Assembly: GCA_035492775.1 (NCBI GenBank) | Contig: DATJIW010000057.1 | Coordinates: 1 to 64,000, forward strand | Origin: DATJFQ01 sp035492775 | Lineage (GTDB): Bacteria; Acidobacteriota; Vicinamibacteria; Vicinamibacterales; 2-12-FULL-66-21 | DNA: 64,000 nt | Direction: 5' to 3' | In this document: in pieces, positions 51,888 to 60,919 of the stretch | Layout: each line of letters opens with the position of its first letter | How positions within the stretch are numbered: the first letter of the stretch is position 1 | Made by a program: the position numbers and the translations under genes | The notes under the pieces: generated by a model | Databases searched by the model: none | The model's input: only the letters and a program-made list of their open reading frames with translations | What the model was told of the DNA's origin: nothing

Positions 51888-53051
51888 ATGGATCAGACGA
51901 TTACGTGCCCCAAATGCGGCGAGCCGATCCAGTTGACCAGGGCGCTGCGAGCGGACATCGAGGGCTCGCTCAAGCGGGAGTTCGAGCGGACGCTCAACGC
52001 GCGCGAGCGCGAGCTGCAGAAGGCGTACGACGAACAACTGGACGAGGCGCGGCGAGCGGCCGAAAAGACGGCGGCGCGCACAATCGAGCGAAAACTCGGG
52101 TCAGAAGTTGCCGACCTGAAGGATCAGCTGAAGGAACAGACGGAGGCGCTCGACCGCGCGCGGCAGCAGGAGCGTGAGCTGCGGAAACGCGAGCGTGCGC
52201 TGGAGCAGCAGAAGGCCGACCTCGAGGTAACGGTGGAGCGCACGCTGGATGCGGAGCGCGGTCGGATCGCAGCGGAAACGCAGCAGCGTGTCGCGGACGA
52301 GCATCGCCTCAAGGACGCCGAGAAGGAGCGTCAACTCACGGATCTGCGCCGGCAGATTGACGAACTGCGCCGCAAGGCCGACGCAGGTTCTCAGCAGCTG
52401 CAGGGTGAAGCCGGCGAAGGGGAGCTCGAGGCGATTCTGCGCGAACGTTTTCCGATGGACGACATCACGGGCGTCGTCCAGGGCGTCCGCGGCGCTGACG
52501 TCCGCCACAATGTATTCGATGCACGCGGCGTCCGCTGCGGAACGATTCTATGGGAGTGCAAGAACACGAAGCACTGGTCCGACGCCTGGATCGCCAAATT
52601 GAAAGACGACCAGCGCGCGTGCCGCGCCGACGTCGCGATTCTCGTCAGCGCGGCGCTGCCCAAAGGCTGCGCGCGCTTTGCGATGGTGGACGCCGTCATC
52701 GTCACCGATTTCGCCTGCGCCGGAGCGATCGCCGCACTCGTGCGCGTGCAACTCCTGCAGCTTGCCCAGGCCCGTGCGGCGGCGGCGAACAAGGACGAGA
52801 AGCTCGAGCTGCTGTATCGCTACCTGTCCGGCGTCGAATTCCGGCAGCGCGTGGAAGCCGTGGTGGAAGCGTTTGCGAACATGCGGCGCGAGCTGGATCA
52901 GGAGCGGCGCTCCGCCGAAAAGCAGTGGGCACGGCGCGCCAAACAGATCGAAGCGGTGACGTTCAATATTTCCGGGATGTACGGCGATCTCCAGGGGCTG
53001 ATCAGCCTGCCGCCGATTCAGCTGCTGGAGCTGCCATCGGGCGAATCGTAA
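51888..53051 (+). CDS. DUF2130 coiled-coil protein with possible nuclease-like core
   Basis: 387 residues. An N-terminal zinc-ribbon half (CPKCGEPI) is followed by a coiled coil (about 20-180). The DUF2130 core then has FPMDDITGVVQGVRGADVRH, GTILWECKNTKHWSDAW and ADVAILVSAALP. The Asp...Glu-Cys-Lys arrangement in the core resembles a PD-(D/E)xK nuclease site, an inference not tested here. A helical tail ends the protein. TAGACT lies six bases before the ATG. No restriction or defence genes are adjacent. Confidence 0.82.
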   Translation: MDQTITCPKCGEPIQLTRALRADIEGSLKREFERTLNARERELQKAYDEQLDEARRAAEKTAARTIERKLGSEVADLKDQLKEQTEALDRARQQERELRKRERALEQQKADLEVTVERTLDAERGRIAAETQQRVADEHRLKDAEKERQLTDLRRQIDELRRKADAGSQQLQGEAGEGELEAILRERFPMDDITGVVQGVRGADVRHNVFDARGVRCGTILWECKNTKHWSDAWIAKLKDDQRACRADVAILVSAALPKGCARFAMVDAVIVTDFACAGAIAALVRVQLLQLAQARAAAANKDEKLELLYRYLSGVEFRQRVEAVVEAFANMRRELDQERRSAEKQWARRAKQIEAVTFNISGMYGDLQGLISLPPIQLLELPSGES

Positions 53052-53086
53052 TCGGGGGGCCCGCCACTCCCGTCGTGGTCTTCAGC

Positions 53087-53464
53087 CTACCGAGCCCCTT
53101 CGTCGACCTCGAACACGCCAAACGTGTTGCCCTCGGGGTCGATGAAGTACCCCTGCCAGCATTTGCCCGGCACGGCGAACTTCGCCATCGCGATGCGGCC
53201 CCCTTTGCGGGTAATGAGGGTGGCGGTCTCGTCGAAGCTCTCCACCTGCACCGAGCAGACATAGGCGTTGGTGCCGCTCTGCGGTTCGGGCAGCGCCGCC
53301 GGCCGCTTGAGAATGGCGCCGTTGATGTTGTTCGTCTCGGCGCGCCAGTATTCGATGGGTACGAGCGGATCGCGCGTGAAGGTCCAGCCGAAGACGCTCT
53401 CGTAGAAACGCGCCGCCCGCTCGGGGTTATCCGCCTGGATTTCGAAGTAGCCGATCGTGTTCAT
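53087..53464 (-). CDS. VOC-family (glyoxalase-like) protein
   Basis: 125 residues with two beta-alpha-beta-beta-beta units: GYFEIQADNPERAARFYESV at the start and GYFIDPEGNTFGVFEVDE at the end. Metal ligands are not complete: the first-strand position is Glu and the final one Glu in FEVDE, so metal binding is uncertain. A TAAAAT hexamer lies nine bases before the ATG. Substrate unknown. Confidence 0.83.
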   Translation of the reverse strand: MNTIGYFEIQADNPERAARFYESVFGWTFTRDPLVPIEYWRAETNNINGAILKRPAALPEPQSGTNAYVCSVQVESFDETATLITRKGGRIAMAKFAVPGKCWQGYFIDPEGNTFGVFEVDEGAR

Positions 53465-53518
53465 CGCGTCGGCATTTTACATCGGCGCGTTCGGTTGCGC
53501 CGGGGCCAGTTTGGCATT

Positions 53519-54601
53519 TCAACGCCACCTGAACAGCTTCAGCGCCAGTACGAAGCAGGCGATCAGCCAGCCGGTGAGCACGCCAATCTGGGGCGCGAGC
53601 TGCGCGAGCGAAGCGCCTTGCAGCATATGCGCCCGCAGCGCGTCGACGATCGCTGTCAGCGGCAGCGCCGAGATGAACGGCTGCACGACGGCCGGGAATC
53701 GTCTGGCCGAGAAGAACACGCCCGAGAGGATCCACATCGGCACCTGCACGAGGTTCACGAGTCCGGAGATCCCCTCGATCGTCCGCGCCCTTGAAGCGAG
53801 CAGCAGCCCGAGCGCGCTGCAGGCAAGTGACGACAGCACGCAGAGCAGGACGAGGTCGATGACAGGGCCACGTACCGGTACACCGAACGCGACGATGCCG
53901 AAGCCGATTGGGACGCCGACCTCGGCCCACAGGATCAGCATGCGCCACAGCAGGTATGACAACAGGTAGTCGCGTCTCGGCATCGGCGTGGCGAGGAGCC
54001 GCTTCGTGAGGTGACGACGTCGAGCGTCGACGATCGAGAAGCCGAGGCCCCACAGCGCGTTGCTCATGATGCCGAGACCGACGAGGCCGGGGACCAGGAA
54101 GTCCACATAGCGGGAGCCGGCCTCGCGGAGCTGGCGGTCCTGCACGGCAACCGGATCCGAGCGCCCGGCGGCGCGCTGCACCGCCTCGTCTGCGAGCGCG
54201 CGGGCGGCGCGCGCGTCCGGGTTCGTGTCGTCGAAGTCGAACACGACCGATCCGTTCGGGCCACGGCTGGCAAGGAGCGCCAGTTTGCCGGTACGGAGCG
54301 CGTCGCGTCCCTCGTCAGGCAAGAACGTGGTCACCGCAAGTCCGGGTTGCCTGCGGAAGGAGTCTGCGATCCCCTGATCCGTCGCGCCGACGTTCAACAC
54401 ATCGACGGGACGACTGCGGAACGCGATCCCGAGTCCCGTCGTGAGCAGGATTGGGAAGAGCAGCGCCCAGAACACCGCCTCGGGTTCGCGCAGGAACTCG
54501 CGGATCCGCGTCAGCGTGAGCTGCACGATCGGCCGCCCGGCGGCGCCGATCGGCCCCGATTGCACGCGTACGGGTACGCCGCGCCGTCCGTCGTCACTCA
54601 T
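53519..54601 (-). CDS. ABC-2 type transporter permease
   Basis: 360 residues. One N-terminal helix (AVFWALLFPILLTTGLGIAF) precedes an extracytoplasmic domain (about 65-160). A cluster of five helices follows (GLVGLGIMSNALWGLGFSIV to VLTGWLIACFVLALKLF). This is the ABC-2 layout of the YhgE/YadH group. Its ATG overlaps the ATPase stop by 8 bases (ATGAGTGA), so the two form one exporter. Substrate unknown; drug or lipid export is typical. Confidence 0.87.
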   Translation of the reverse strand: MSDDGRRGVPVRVQSGPIGAAGRPIVQLTLTRIREFLREPEAVFWALLFPILLTTGLGIAFRSRPVDVLNVGATDQGIADSFRRQPGLAVTTFLPDEGRDALRTGKLALLASRGPNGSVVFDFDDTNPDARAARALADEAVQRAAGRSDPVAVQDRQLREAGSRYVDFLVPGLVGLGIMSNALWGLGFSIVDARRRHLTKRLLATPMPRRDYLLSYLLWRMLILWAEVGVPIGFGIVAFGVPVRGPVIDLVLLCVLSSLACSALGLLLASRARTIEGISGLVNLVQVPMWILSGVFFSARRFPAVVQPFISALPLTAIVDALRAHMLQGASLAQLAPQIGVLTGWLIACFVLALKLFRWR

Positions 54602-55517
54602 CGCGCAGATGGCGTCCGGTCAGCGAGACGAACACGTCTTCGAGCGTGGCCGACCGCGTCCGAAGCGCGGTCAACGTGAGGTCCTGGCGCGCGACTTCGT
54701 CGAGCACCGCCGGAAGCACGTGGTGCAGCGCGATCGCCTGCAGCCGCACCGATCCGTTCTCCGCTTCGACGCCTCGAACGCCATCGATGCGCCGAACCGG
54801 CTCCAGATCGAGCGGGCGCTGGCCGGCGGCCGAAAGCTCCACGACGTGTTCGAGACCGAGCGAGGCGATCAGCTCGCGCGGCGAACCGCGTGCGATTATT
54901 TTTCCGCGATCCATGATGGCGAGCCGGTCGCACAAACGCTCGGCCTCGTCCATGTAGTGCGTCGTCAAGAGGATCGTGCGGCCCGCGTGCTTGAACGTTT
55001 CGATCAACTCCCAGAGCTGCCGCCGCGCCTGCGGGTCCAGCCCTGTCGTCGGCTCGTCGAGGAAGAGCAAGTCCGGGTCGCCCACGAGCGCGCACGCCAG
55101 CGCGAGCCGCTGCTTCTGGCCTCCCGAGAGCGTGCCGACGCGCGCGTGCGACTTCTCGTCGAGCTGCACGAGCGCGACGGCATCGTCGGGCGCGGGACCC
55201 CGAATGAAGAAGCTACGAAACAGCGTCACCGTCTCGAGCACCGTGAGCTTGTCGGTGAGCTGCGTCTCCTGAAGCTGGATGCCGAGGCGCTGCCGGAGCG
55301 CCCTGGCGTCCCGCGCCCATCGCAGGCCGAGCACTTCGACATCGCCCGCGTCCGGCTGCGTCAGCCCTTCGCAGATCTCGATGGTGGTCGTCTTGCCGGC
55401 GCCATTCGGGCCGAGGAGGCCGAAGCACTCGCCGCGGGCCACTTCGATGTCGACGCCGTCGACGGCGACGACGTCCTGGTAGGACTTGCGAAGGGCGGAG
55501 ACGCGCACTGCCGGCAT
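54594..55517 (-). CDS. ABC transporter ATP-binding protein
   Basis: 307 residues: Walker A GPNGAGKTT, signature LSGGQKQRL, Walker B LLFLDEPTTG, the switch His in LTTHYMDEAE, and a C-terminal ~75-residue regulatory extension. It partners the ABC-2 permease downstream. Start ATG 55517 is chosen because TACAAT (55533-55528) lies ten bases before it, the same arrangement as before the kinase genes. The upstream ATG at 55529 overlaps this box, and the longer frame to 55664 would translate the REP-like repeat. Confidence 0.88.
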   Translation of the reverse strand: MPAVRVSALRKSYQDVVAVDGVDIEVARGECFGLLGPNGAGKTTTIEICEGLTQPDAGDVEVLGLRWARDARALRQRLGIQLQETQLTDKLTVLETVTLFRSFFIRGPAPDDAVALVQLDEKSHARVGTLSGGQKQRLALACALVGDPDLLFLDEPTTGLDPQARRQLWELIETFKHAGRTILLTTHYMDEAERLCDRLAIMDRGKIIARGSPRELIASLGLEHVVELSAAGQRPLDLEPVRRIDGVRGVEAENGSVRLQAIALHHVLPAVLDEVARQDLTLTALRTRSATLEDVFVSLTGRHLRDE

Positions 55518-55527
55518 CGAGTGCGTC

Positions 55528-55533
55528 ATTGTA
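55528..55533 (-). promoter_or_regulatory. -10-like box of ABC exporter operon
   Basis: TACAAT on the minus strand, ten bases before ATG 55517. The predicted transcript would have a leader of only a few bases. Confidence 0.5.
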
Positions 55534-55565
55534 CGTTGCGGTTCTTGATGGGGTGCGTCGACGAA

Positions 55566-55666
55566 AAATGGGGACAGCCGCAATTTTTCGCGAATAATGG
55601 GGACAGCCGTCTTGAGATGAGACGGCTGTCCCCTTTTTTTGCGAAAAATTGCGGCTGTCCCCATTT
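55566..55666. repeat. Compound REP-like nested inverted repeat
   Basis: The outer arms are perfect 26-base inverted copies (55566-55591 and 55641-55666), each containing GGGGACAGCCGC and AATTTTTCGC. Inside lies a 14-base inverted repeat GGGGACAGCCGTCT / AGACGGCTGTCCCC with a 7-base loop (55599-55633). The core GGGGACAGCCG thus occurs four times, two in each direction. The pattern matches REP/BIME elements mobilised by RAYT transposases, but no transposase gene is in the window. It lies between the divergent ABC operon and ADOP permease gene. Confidence 0.8.
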
Positions 55667-55678
55667 CGAGGCACGTCT

Positions 55679-58141
55679 ATGTGGTCCGACATCGCCTACG
55701 CCTTTCGCGGACTTTTCAAGAATTCACGATTCAGCCTGGTCGCCATTGCGGCGCTGGCGCTCGGTATCGGCGCGAACGCGGCCATCTTTTCCGTCGTCAA
55801 CGCCGTGCTCCTGCAGCCGCTCCCGTACCCGGACGCCGACCGGCTCGTGCGCCTCTGCCGCCAATTCCCGACCGGCCTGGGCTGCTCCGAATCGATTCCG
55901 AAGTTCATGAACGCGTCGCACGCCACATCCCTCGACGCGATCGCCGCATACGACAGCGAAGCGCCGGCCTTCAACCTCACCGGTGGTGATCGCCCTGAGC
56001 AGATCAAGGGCGAACACGTCTCGGCGGGATATTTCCGCGTGTTCGAGGCGCCGCTGGCGATCGGCCGCACCTTCACCGCCGAAGAAGATCGCCCTGGCGG
56101 AGCGCACGTCGCCGTGATCTCTCACGCGTTGTGGGCTTCGCACTTCGGAAGCGACCCAGGGCTGACCGGCAAGACGATCGGCCTGAACGGCGATCCCTAC
56201 ACGATCATCGGCGTGCTCTCATCGTCGTTCCGCTCCGAGCCCGACGCCGACGTGTTCATCCCGCTGCAGGCGGATCCGAACAGTGCGAATCAGGGGCATT
56301 ACCTCGCCGTCGCAGGGCGGCTCAAACCGGGCGTGTCGCTTGCGCAGGCCGCTGGCGAGATGCGGGTCCTCGGCGAGCAGTTCCGGCACGACTACCCGAA
56401 GGCGATGGACGACGCCGAGCATGCGACCGTGTTTGCGATGCGCGACATCATGGTCCGCGATGTCCGCCCGACGCTGCTGATCCTGCTTGGTGCAGTCGGC
56501 CTCGTGCTGCTCATCGCATGCGCGAACGTGGCCAACCTGCTGCTGGCGCGTGCTGCCGGGCGGCAGCGTGAAATCGCCATCCGAGCGGCAATTGGCGCCG
56601 CACGTGGACGCATCGTCCGGCAGCTGCTTGTCGAAAGCCTGCTGCTCGCCGCGCTCGGCGCCGTCGCCGGCGTCGTGCTCGGCGTCTGGGGCGCCCGAGG
56701 GCTTCTTGCGCTGAGTCCGGGCGGACTGCCCCGGGTGGACGAGTTCGCCAGCGGGTCGACATTGGGAGCACTGCTCGACTGGCGCATCATCGCGTTCACC
56801 GCCGCGGTGGCGATTGCCACGGGGCTGCTCTTCGGCGCCGCTCCCGCGCTGCACCTGTCGCGCACGGATTTGAGTTCCACTCTGAAAGAAGCCGGCGGCC
56901 GCGGATCGTCGAACCGGCGCGCCGCCCGTACCCGTGACGTGCTGGTCGTGGCCGAAATGGCGCTCGCGCTGGTGCTGCTCGTCGGGGCCGTGCTGCTCGT
57001 CCGCACGTTCATCGGCCTCCGCAGCGTCCAGCCCGGATTCCAGGTGCAGAACATCCTCACGATGCGGACGTCGCTGGCCGGATCCAACTACGCCACCACG
57101 CGGCAGGTTGAAACGCTCGCGCGGACCGTGCTGCAGCGGATCGACGCGCTGCCCGGGGTGCAGGCCGCCGGTCTCGCGCTGATGATGCCGACGCAGGGTG
57201 GAGCGGATCTGACCTTCGTGATCGAGAATCGCCCGCTGAAGGCCGGCGACCAGGCTCACGGCGACGAGCAGTGGCGCGTGATCACTCCCGGCTATTTCGA
57301 GACATTCGAGATCCCGCTCATCCGCGGCCGTCGGTTCACGGATCGCGATACCGCCGGCGCGCCACCGGTCGTCATCATCAACGCGGCAATGGCGAAGAAG
57401 TACTGGCCCGGACAGGACGCCATGGGCCAGCGAATCACGATCGGGAAAGGGCTCGGCCCCGAGTTCGACGACCCGACGCGCGAGATCGTGGGTATCGTCG
57501 GCGACGTGCGCGAGAACGGTCTCGACAGCGATCCGCCACCCGTGATGTACGTGCCCTGGTATCAGATGTCGGACGGGCTGACGAAACTCGGCAACAGCCT
57601 TCTGCCCGCGACCTGGATCATTCGATCCGCAGCGTCGACGGCGTCGCTGACGGGTGAGATCCAGAAGGAATTCCAGACCGTCGACGCGCAGCTCCCGATC
57701 GCCCAGGTGCAGTCGATGCAGCAGATCGTCTCGAAGTCGATCGCCGGACAGAACTTCAACATGACGCTGCTGACGATTTTCGGCGCAATCGCGTTGCTGC
57801 TCGCGGCCATCGGCATCTACGGCCTGATGTCCTATTCGGTAGCGCAGAGCACGCACGACATCGGCGTCAGGGTCGCGCTAGGCGCGGATCGTCGCCGCAT
57901 TCTGTCACTGGTGGTGACGCGCGGGATGAAGCTGGCCGGCGTCGGGCTCCTCATCGGCGTGGGCGGGGCGTTCGCGGCATCACGGCTGCTCGCGCAGTTG
58001 CTGTTCGGCGTGAAGCCGACGGACCCTTTGACATATCTGGTCGTCACCGCCGCGCTTGCCGTCGTCGCGTTTCTGGCGTGCTACCTCCCGGCGCGGCGAG
58101 CCATGCGCGTCGACCCGATCATCGCGTTGCGCGCGGAATGA
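55679..58141 (+). CDS. ADOP-family ABC transporter permease (MacB/FtsX type)
   Basis: 820 residues: an N-terminal helix (FSLVAIAALALGIGANAAIFSVV), a MacB_PCD periplasmic domain (about 45-235), FtsX helices (about 265-400), a second periplasmic domain (about 440-660) and three C-terminal helices ending in LPARRAMRVDPIIAL. ATG 55679 is chosen because the frame upstream lies inside the REP-like repeat. It resembles the permease at 15864-18314 in layout. The ATPase gene next door belongs to an ABC-2 permease, so no dedicated partner is evident. Confidence 0.88.
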   Translation: MWSDIAYAFRGLFKNSRFSLVAIAALALGIGANAAIFSVVNAVLLQPLPYPDADRLVRLCRQFPTGLGCSESIPKFMNASHATSLDAIAAYDSEAPAFNLTGGDRPEQIKGEHVSAGYFRVFEAPLAIGRTFTAEEDRPGGAHVAVISHALWASHFGSDPGLTGKTIGLNGDPYTIIGVLSSSFRSEPDADVFIPLQADPNSANQGHYLAVAGRLKPGVSLAQAAGEMRVLGEQFRHDYPKAMDDAEHATVFAMRDIMVRDVRPTLLILLGAVGLVLLIACANVANLLLARAAGRQREIAIRAAIGAARGRIVRQLLVESLLLAALGAVAGVVLGVWGARGLLALSPGGLPRVDEFASGSTLGALLDWRIIAFTAAVAIATGLLFGAAPALHLSRTDLSSTLKEAGGRGSSNRRAARTRDVLVVAEMALALVLLVGAVLLVRTFIGLRSVQPGFQVQNILTMRTSLAGSNYATTRQVETLARTVLQRIDALPGVQAAGLALMMPTQGGADLTFVIENRPLKAGDQAHGDEQWRVITPGYFETFEIPLIRGRRFTDRDTAGAPPVVIINAAMAKKYWPGQDAMGQRITIGKGLGPEFDDPTREIVGIVGDVRENGLDSDPPPVMYVPWYQMSDGLTKLGNSLLPATWIIRSAASTASLTGEIQKEFQTVDAQLPIAQVQSMQQIVSKSIAGQNFNMTLLTIFGAIALLLAAIGIYGLMSYSVAQSTHDIGVRVALGADRRRILSLVVTRGMKLAGVGLLIGVGGAFAASRLLAQLLFGVKPTDPLTYLVVTAALAVVAFLACYLPARRAMRVDPIIALRAE

Positions 58142-58170
58142 CGGCCGTCAGTCCATGACCGCCGGTCCCG

Positions 58171-58176
58171 TATAAT
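58171..58176 (+). promoter_or_regulatory. -10 box of kinase gene
   Basis: Consensus TATAAT followed by CCGCGCACGGCAC and ATG 58190; the downstream CCGCGCAC matches the other kinase leaders. Predicted leader about seven bases. Confidence 0.6.
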
Positions 58177-58189
58177 CCGCGCACGGCAC

Positions 58190-60898
58190 ATGCCGCTTGC
58201 GCCCGGAACGCAGATCGGCAGCTATGACATCACCGCACAGCTCGGCGCCGGCGGCATGGGGGAGGTCTACCGGGCCCGGGACACGCGGCTCAATCGCGAC
58301 GTCGCGATCAAAGTCCTTCCGCAGCTCTTCGCATCCGATCCCGAGCGGCTGGCGCGGTTCGAGCGCGAGGCGCAGACGCTCGCGTCGCTGAACCACCCGA
58401 ACATCGCTCACATCCACGGCATCGTCGAGCCGTCTGGCGCAGTGCCCGCGGCGCTCGTCATGGAATGCGTGGAAGGCGAGGACCTCGCCGAACGTCTGGC
58501 CCGCGGACCGCTCCCGATGGACGAAGCGCTCGCCATCGCACGGCAGATTGCCGAGGGACTCGGCGCGGCGCACGACCGCGGAATCGTGCACCGGGATCTC
58601 AAGCCGGCCAATGTCAAGGTGTCGCCTGACGGAGTGGTCAAGATTCTCGACTTCGGTCTCGCGAAAGCCGCCGAGAAGCACGCGATGACCATGGATTCGA
58701 GCGCGGAGATCGCCAATTCCCCGACCTTCACGGCAACGTCCACCCAGGTGGGCATAATCCTCGGTACGGCCGCGTACATGTCGCCGGAGCAGGCGCGGGG
58801 CAAGCGGGTCGACCATCGTGCCGACATCTGGGCATTCGCCTGCGTGCTCTACGAGATGCTGACCGGCGCGAAGCCCTTTCAGAGCGGAGACGATTCGGTG
58901 GCCGGGGTGCTGGCAAAGATTCTGGAGCGCGACCCTGACTTCGGGCTGCTTCCGCGGAACACCCCGGCGTCGATCCGGCGCCTGCTGCGGCGCTCGTTCG
59001 AAAAGAATCCATCACGCCGTCTGGCGAGCGCGCACGATGCCACCCTCGAGATCGACGACGCGCGCAGCGGTGCCGAGGGGGTGGCGTCCGTCGACGCACG
59101 CCCTGAACGCCGAACCTCGCTGCCATGGCTGATTGTTGCGGGCCTCTCCGTCGCGCTTGCACTGGCGGCGGTCGCACTCTGGCGTTCCGCGCGGAGCGTG
59201 CCTGCAAGCGTCATGCGCTACGACATTCAGCTGCCGCCGAACGTGTCCGTTTCACTCTCGCAGTGGCCGCCGGTCGCCATCTCACACGACGGCAGTCTCG
59301 TCGCATTCGTCGGCGAATCGGAAGGCGGCACGCAACTCTTCCTGCGACGGCGCGACGAGGCGACTGTGCAGCCTGTTTCAGGCACCAACGGCGCTTCCAG
59401 CCCGGCGTTCTCGCCGGACGGCCGGTGGCTGACGTTCGCGGCCGGCCGCGACCTGAAGAAGATGATGATCGGCTCGGGTCCAACGACGGTCGCATCGCTG
59501 GAGACGAGCCGCGGCGCCACGTGGCTCGATGACGGATCGATCGTGTATTCGCCGGATGCGGCGGCCGGGCTCCTGCGCCTGCCTGCGGCCGGAGGCCCGC
59601 CCCAGAATCTGACAACCCTGGACAGCGCTAAGGGCGAGCGCTCTCACCGCTGGCCCGTCGCGCTGCCTGGCGGCAAGGTGGTTCTGTTCATCGTCGGCGT
59701 CAACGGCAGCCCGGACGACTACAACAACTCCGACGTCGACGCGGTGATCGTCGCGACAGGCGAGAGGCGGCATCTGCTGACCGGCGCGAGCTACGTGCAA
59801 TTCGTGCCTGGCTTTCTCATCTTCATGCGCAACGGCGCAATCCATGCCGTACCGTTCGATCCGGATACCCTCGCTGTTACCGGCACGCCCAGGCCCGTCG
59901 TCGATGGCGTCGGTGGAGATGTGACGACCGGTTCCGCGGCGTTTGCCTGCGCCGCAGACGGCACACTCGTTTACGCCGCCGGAGCGGCGGGCGGGAACGG
60001 CAATCTCCGCCGTCTGGTCTGGGCGGATCGTACGGGTCGCGCGGAGCTTTTGAACCTGCCGCCGGCGCCCTACAACGACGAGCGCGTTTCTCCCGACGGC
60101 AGCCGTGTCGCCGTCGTCGTTGGTGCCACCGGATCCGGCGACGTGTGGATCCATGACACGACGCGCGGCAGTTTCACGCGTCTGACGTTCGACAGAAACG
60201 CCGGGACGCCGGTGTGGTCCCATGACGGACGAAGCGTGTATTACGTCGCCATCGACCCCGCTACCGGCCGTACCACGTTCTACCGCAAGCCTGTCGATGG
60301 CAGCCGCGACCGCGCGCAGGTCGGAGTCGCAAATGGGCGCTCATTTCTGCTGTCCGTGAACGAGACGGGCGACCGGCTCATGATTGTCAAAACCACGAAC
60401 ACGCAGACCCGCGTCGCGGATATCGTCACGCTTGCGGTACCGGGCGGCCAAGAATCGCCGGTCGTCGCGACGGGCGCGGACGAATTCAGTGGATCGACTT
60501 CGCCGGACGGTCGCTGGCTGGCGTATCAATCGAACGAGAGCGGCCGATACGAAATCTATGTGCGCGATCTGCGTGAAGGCGGCGGTCGATGGCAGGTCTC
60601 GACGGCCGGCGGCGAAGAACCGCGATGGTCTGCCGACGGCCGGGAGTTGTTCTTCCGGAGCGACACCCGGTTCATGCACGCTGCCGTGGCGTCGCAGGAT
60701 TCGTTCCGCGCCGAGACGCCGCTGAAGCTGTTCGACGGCATCTTCAATGTGCGGTCGGACACGGGTGTGAGCTTCGACGTCGACCCGAAAACCGGCCGTT
60801 TCCTCATGACCCGTCCGGCCGATCCCGCCGCGCCGCCGTCGGTCACCGCACTCGACGTCGTCCTGAACTGGTTCGCGGATCTGCGGCGCGCGAAATAG
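58190..60898 (+). CDS. Membrane Ser/Thr protein kinase with PD40/TolB-like propeller
   Basis: 902 residues. The kinase domain has GAGGMGEVYRARD, Lys41, HRDLKPANVK and DFGLA. The HRDLKPAN variant is common in this subfamily. After a helix (SLPWLIVAGLSVALALAAVALW, about 305-326) the propeller carries repeats such as SPAFSPDGRWLTFAAG, RVSPDGSRVAVVVGA and STSPDGRWLAYQSNESGRYE. It is more distant from the other kinases in the window than the 37615/43464 pair is from each other. It is convergent with the DUF885 gene. Confidence 0.93.
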   Translation: MPLAPGTQIGSYDITAQLGAGGMGEVYRARDTRLNRDVAIKVLPQLFASDPERLARFEREAQTLASLNHPNIAHIHGIVEPSGAVPAALVMECVEGEDLAERLARGPLPMDEALAIARQIAEGLGAAHDRGIVHRDLKPANVKVSPDGVVKILDFGLAKAAEKHAMTMDSSAEIANSPTFTATSTQVGIILGTAAYMSPEQARGKRVDHRADIWAFACVLYEMLTGAKPFQSGDDSVAGVLAKILERDPDFGLLPRNTPASIRRLLRRSFEKNPSRRLASAHDATLEIDDARSGAEGVASVDARPERRTSLPWLIVAGLSVALALAAVALWRSARSVPASVMRYDIQLPPNVSVSLSQWPPVAISHDGSLVAFVGESEGGTQLFLRRRDEATVQPVSGTNGASSPAFSPDGRWLTFAAGRDLKKMMIGSGPTTVASLETSRGATWLDDGSIVYSPDAAAGLLRLPAAGGPPQNLTTLDSAKGERSHRWPVALPGGKVVLFIVGVNGSPDDYNNSDVDAVIVATGERRHLLTGASYVQFVPGFLIFMRNGAIHAVPFDPDTLAVTGTPRPVVDGVGGDVTTGSAAFACAADGTLVYAAGAAGGNGNLRRLVWADRTGRAELLNLPPAPYNDERVSPDGSRVAVVVGATGSGDVWIHDTTRGSFTRLTFDRNAGTPVWSHDGRSVYYVAIDPATGRTTFYRKPVDGSRDRAQVGVANGRSFLLSVNETGDRLMIVKTTNTQTRVADIVTLAVPGGQESPVVATGADEFSGSTSPDGRWLAYQSNESGRYEIYVRDLREGGGRWQVSTAGGEEPRWSADGRELFFRSDTRFMHAAVASQDSFRAETPLKLFDGIFNVRSDTGVSFDVDPKTGRFLMTRPADPAAPPSVTALDVVLNWFADLRRAK

Positions 60899-60919
60899 CC
60901 ATCGACCATCGGGCGTCGA

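Noticed and set aside
55518..55664. N-terminal extension of the ABC ATPase
   Set aside because: Would translate the REP-like repeat and a -10 box; the ATPase fold begins at ATG 55517.
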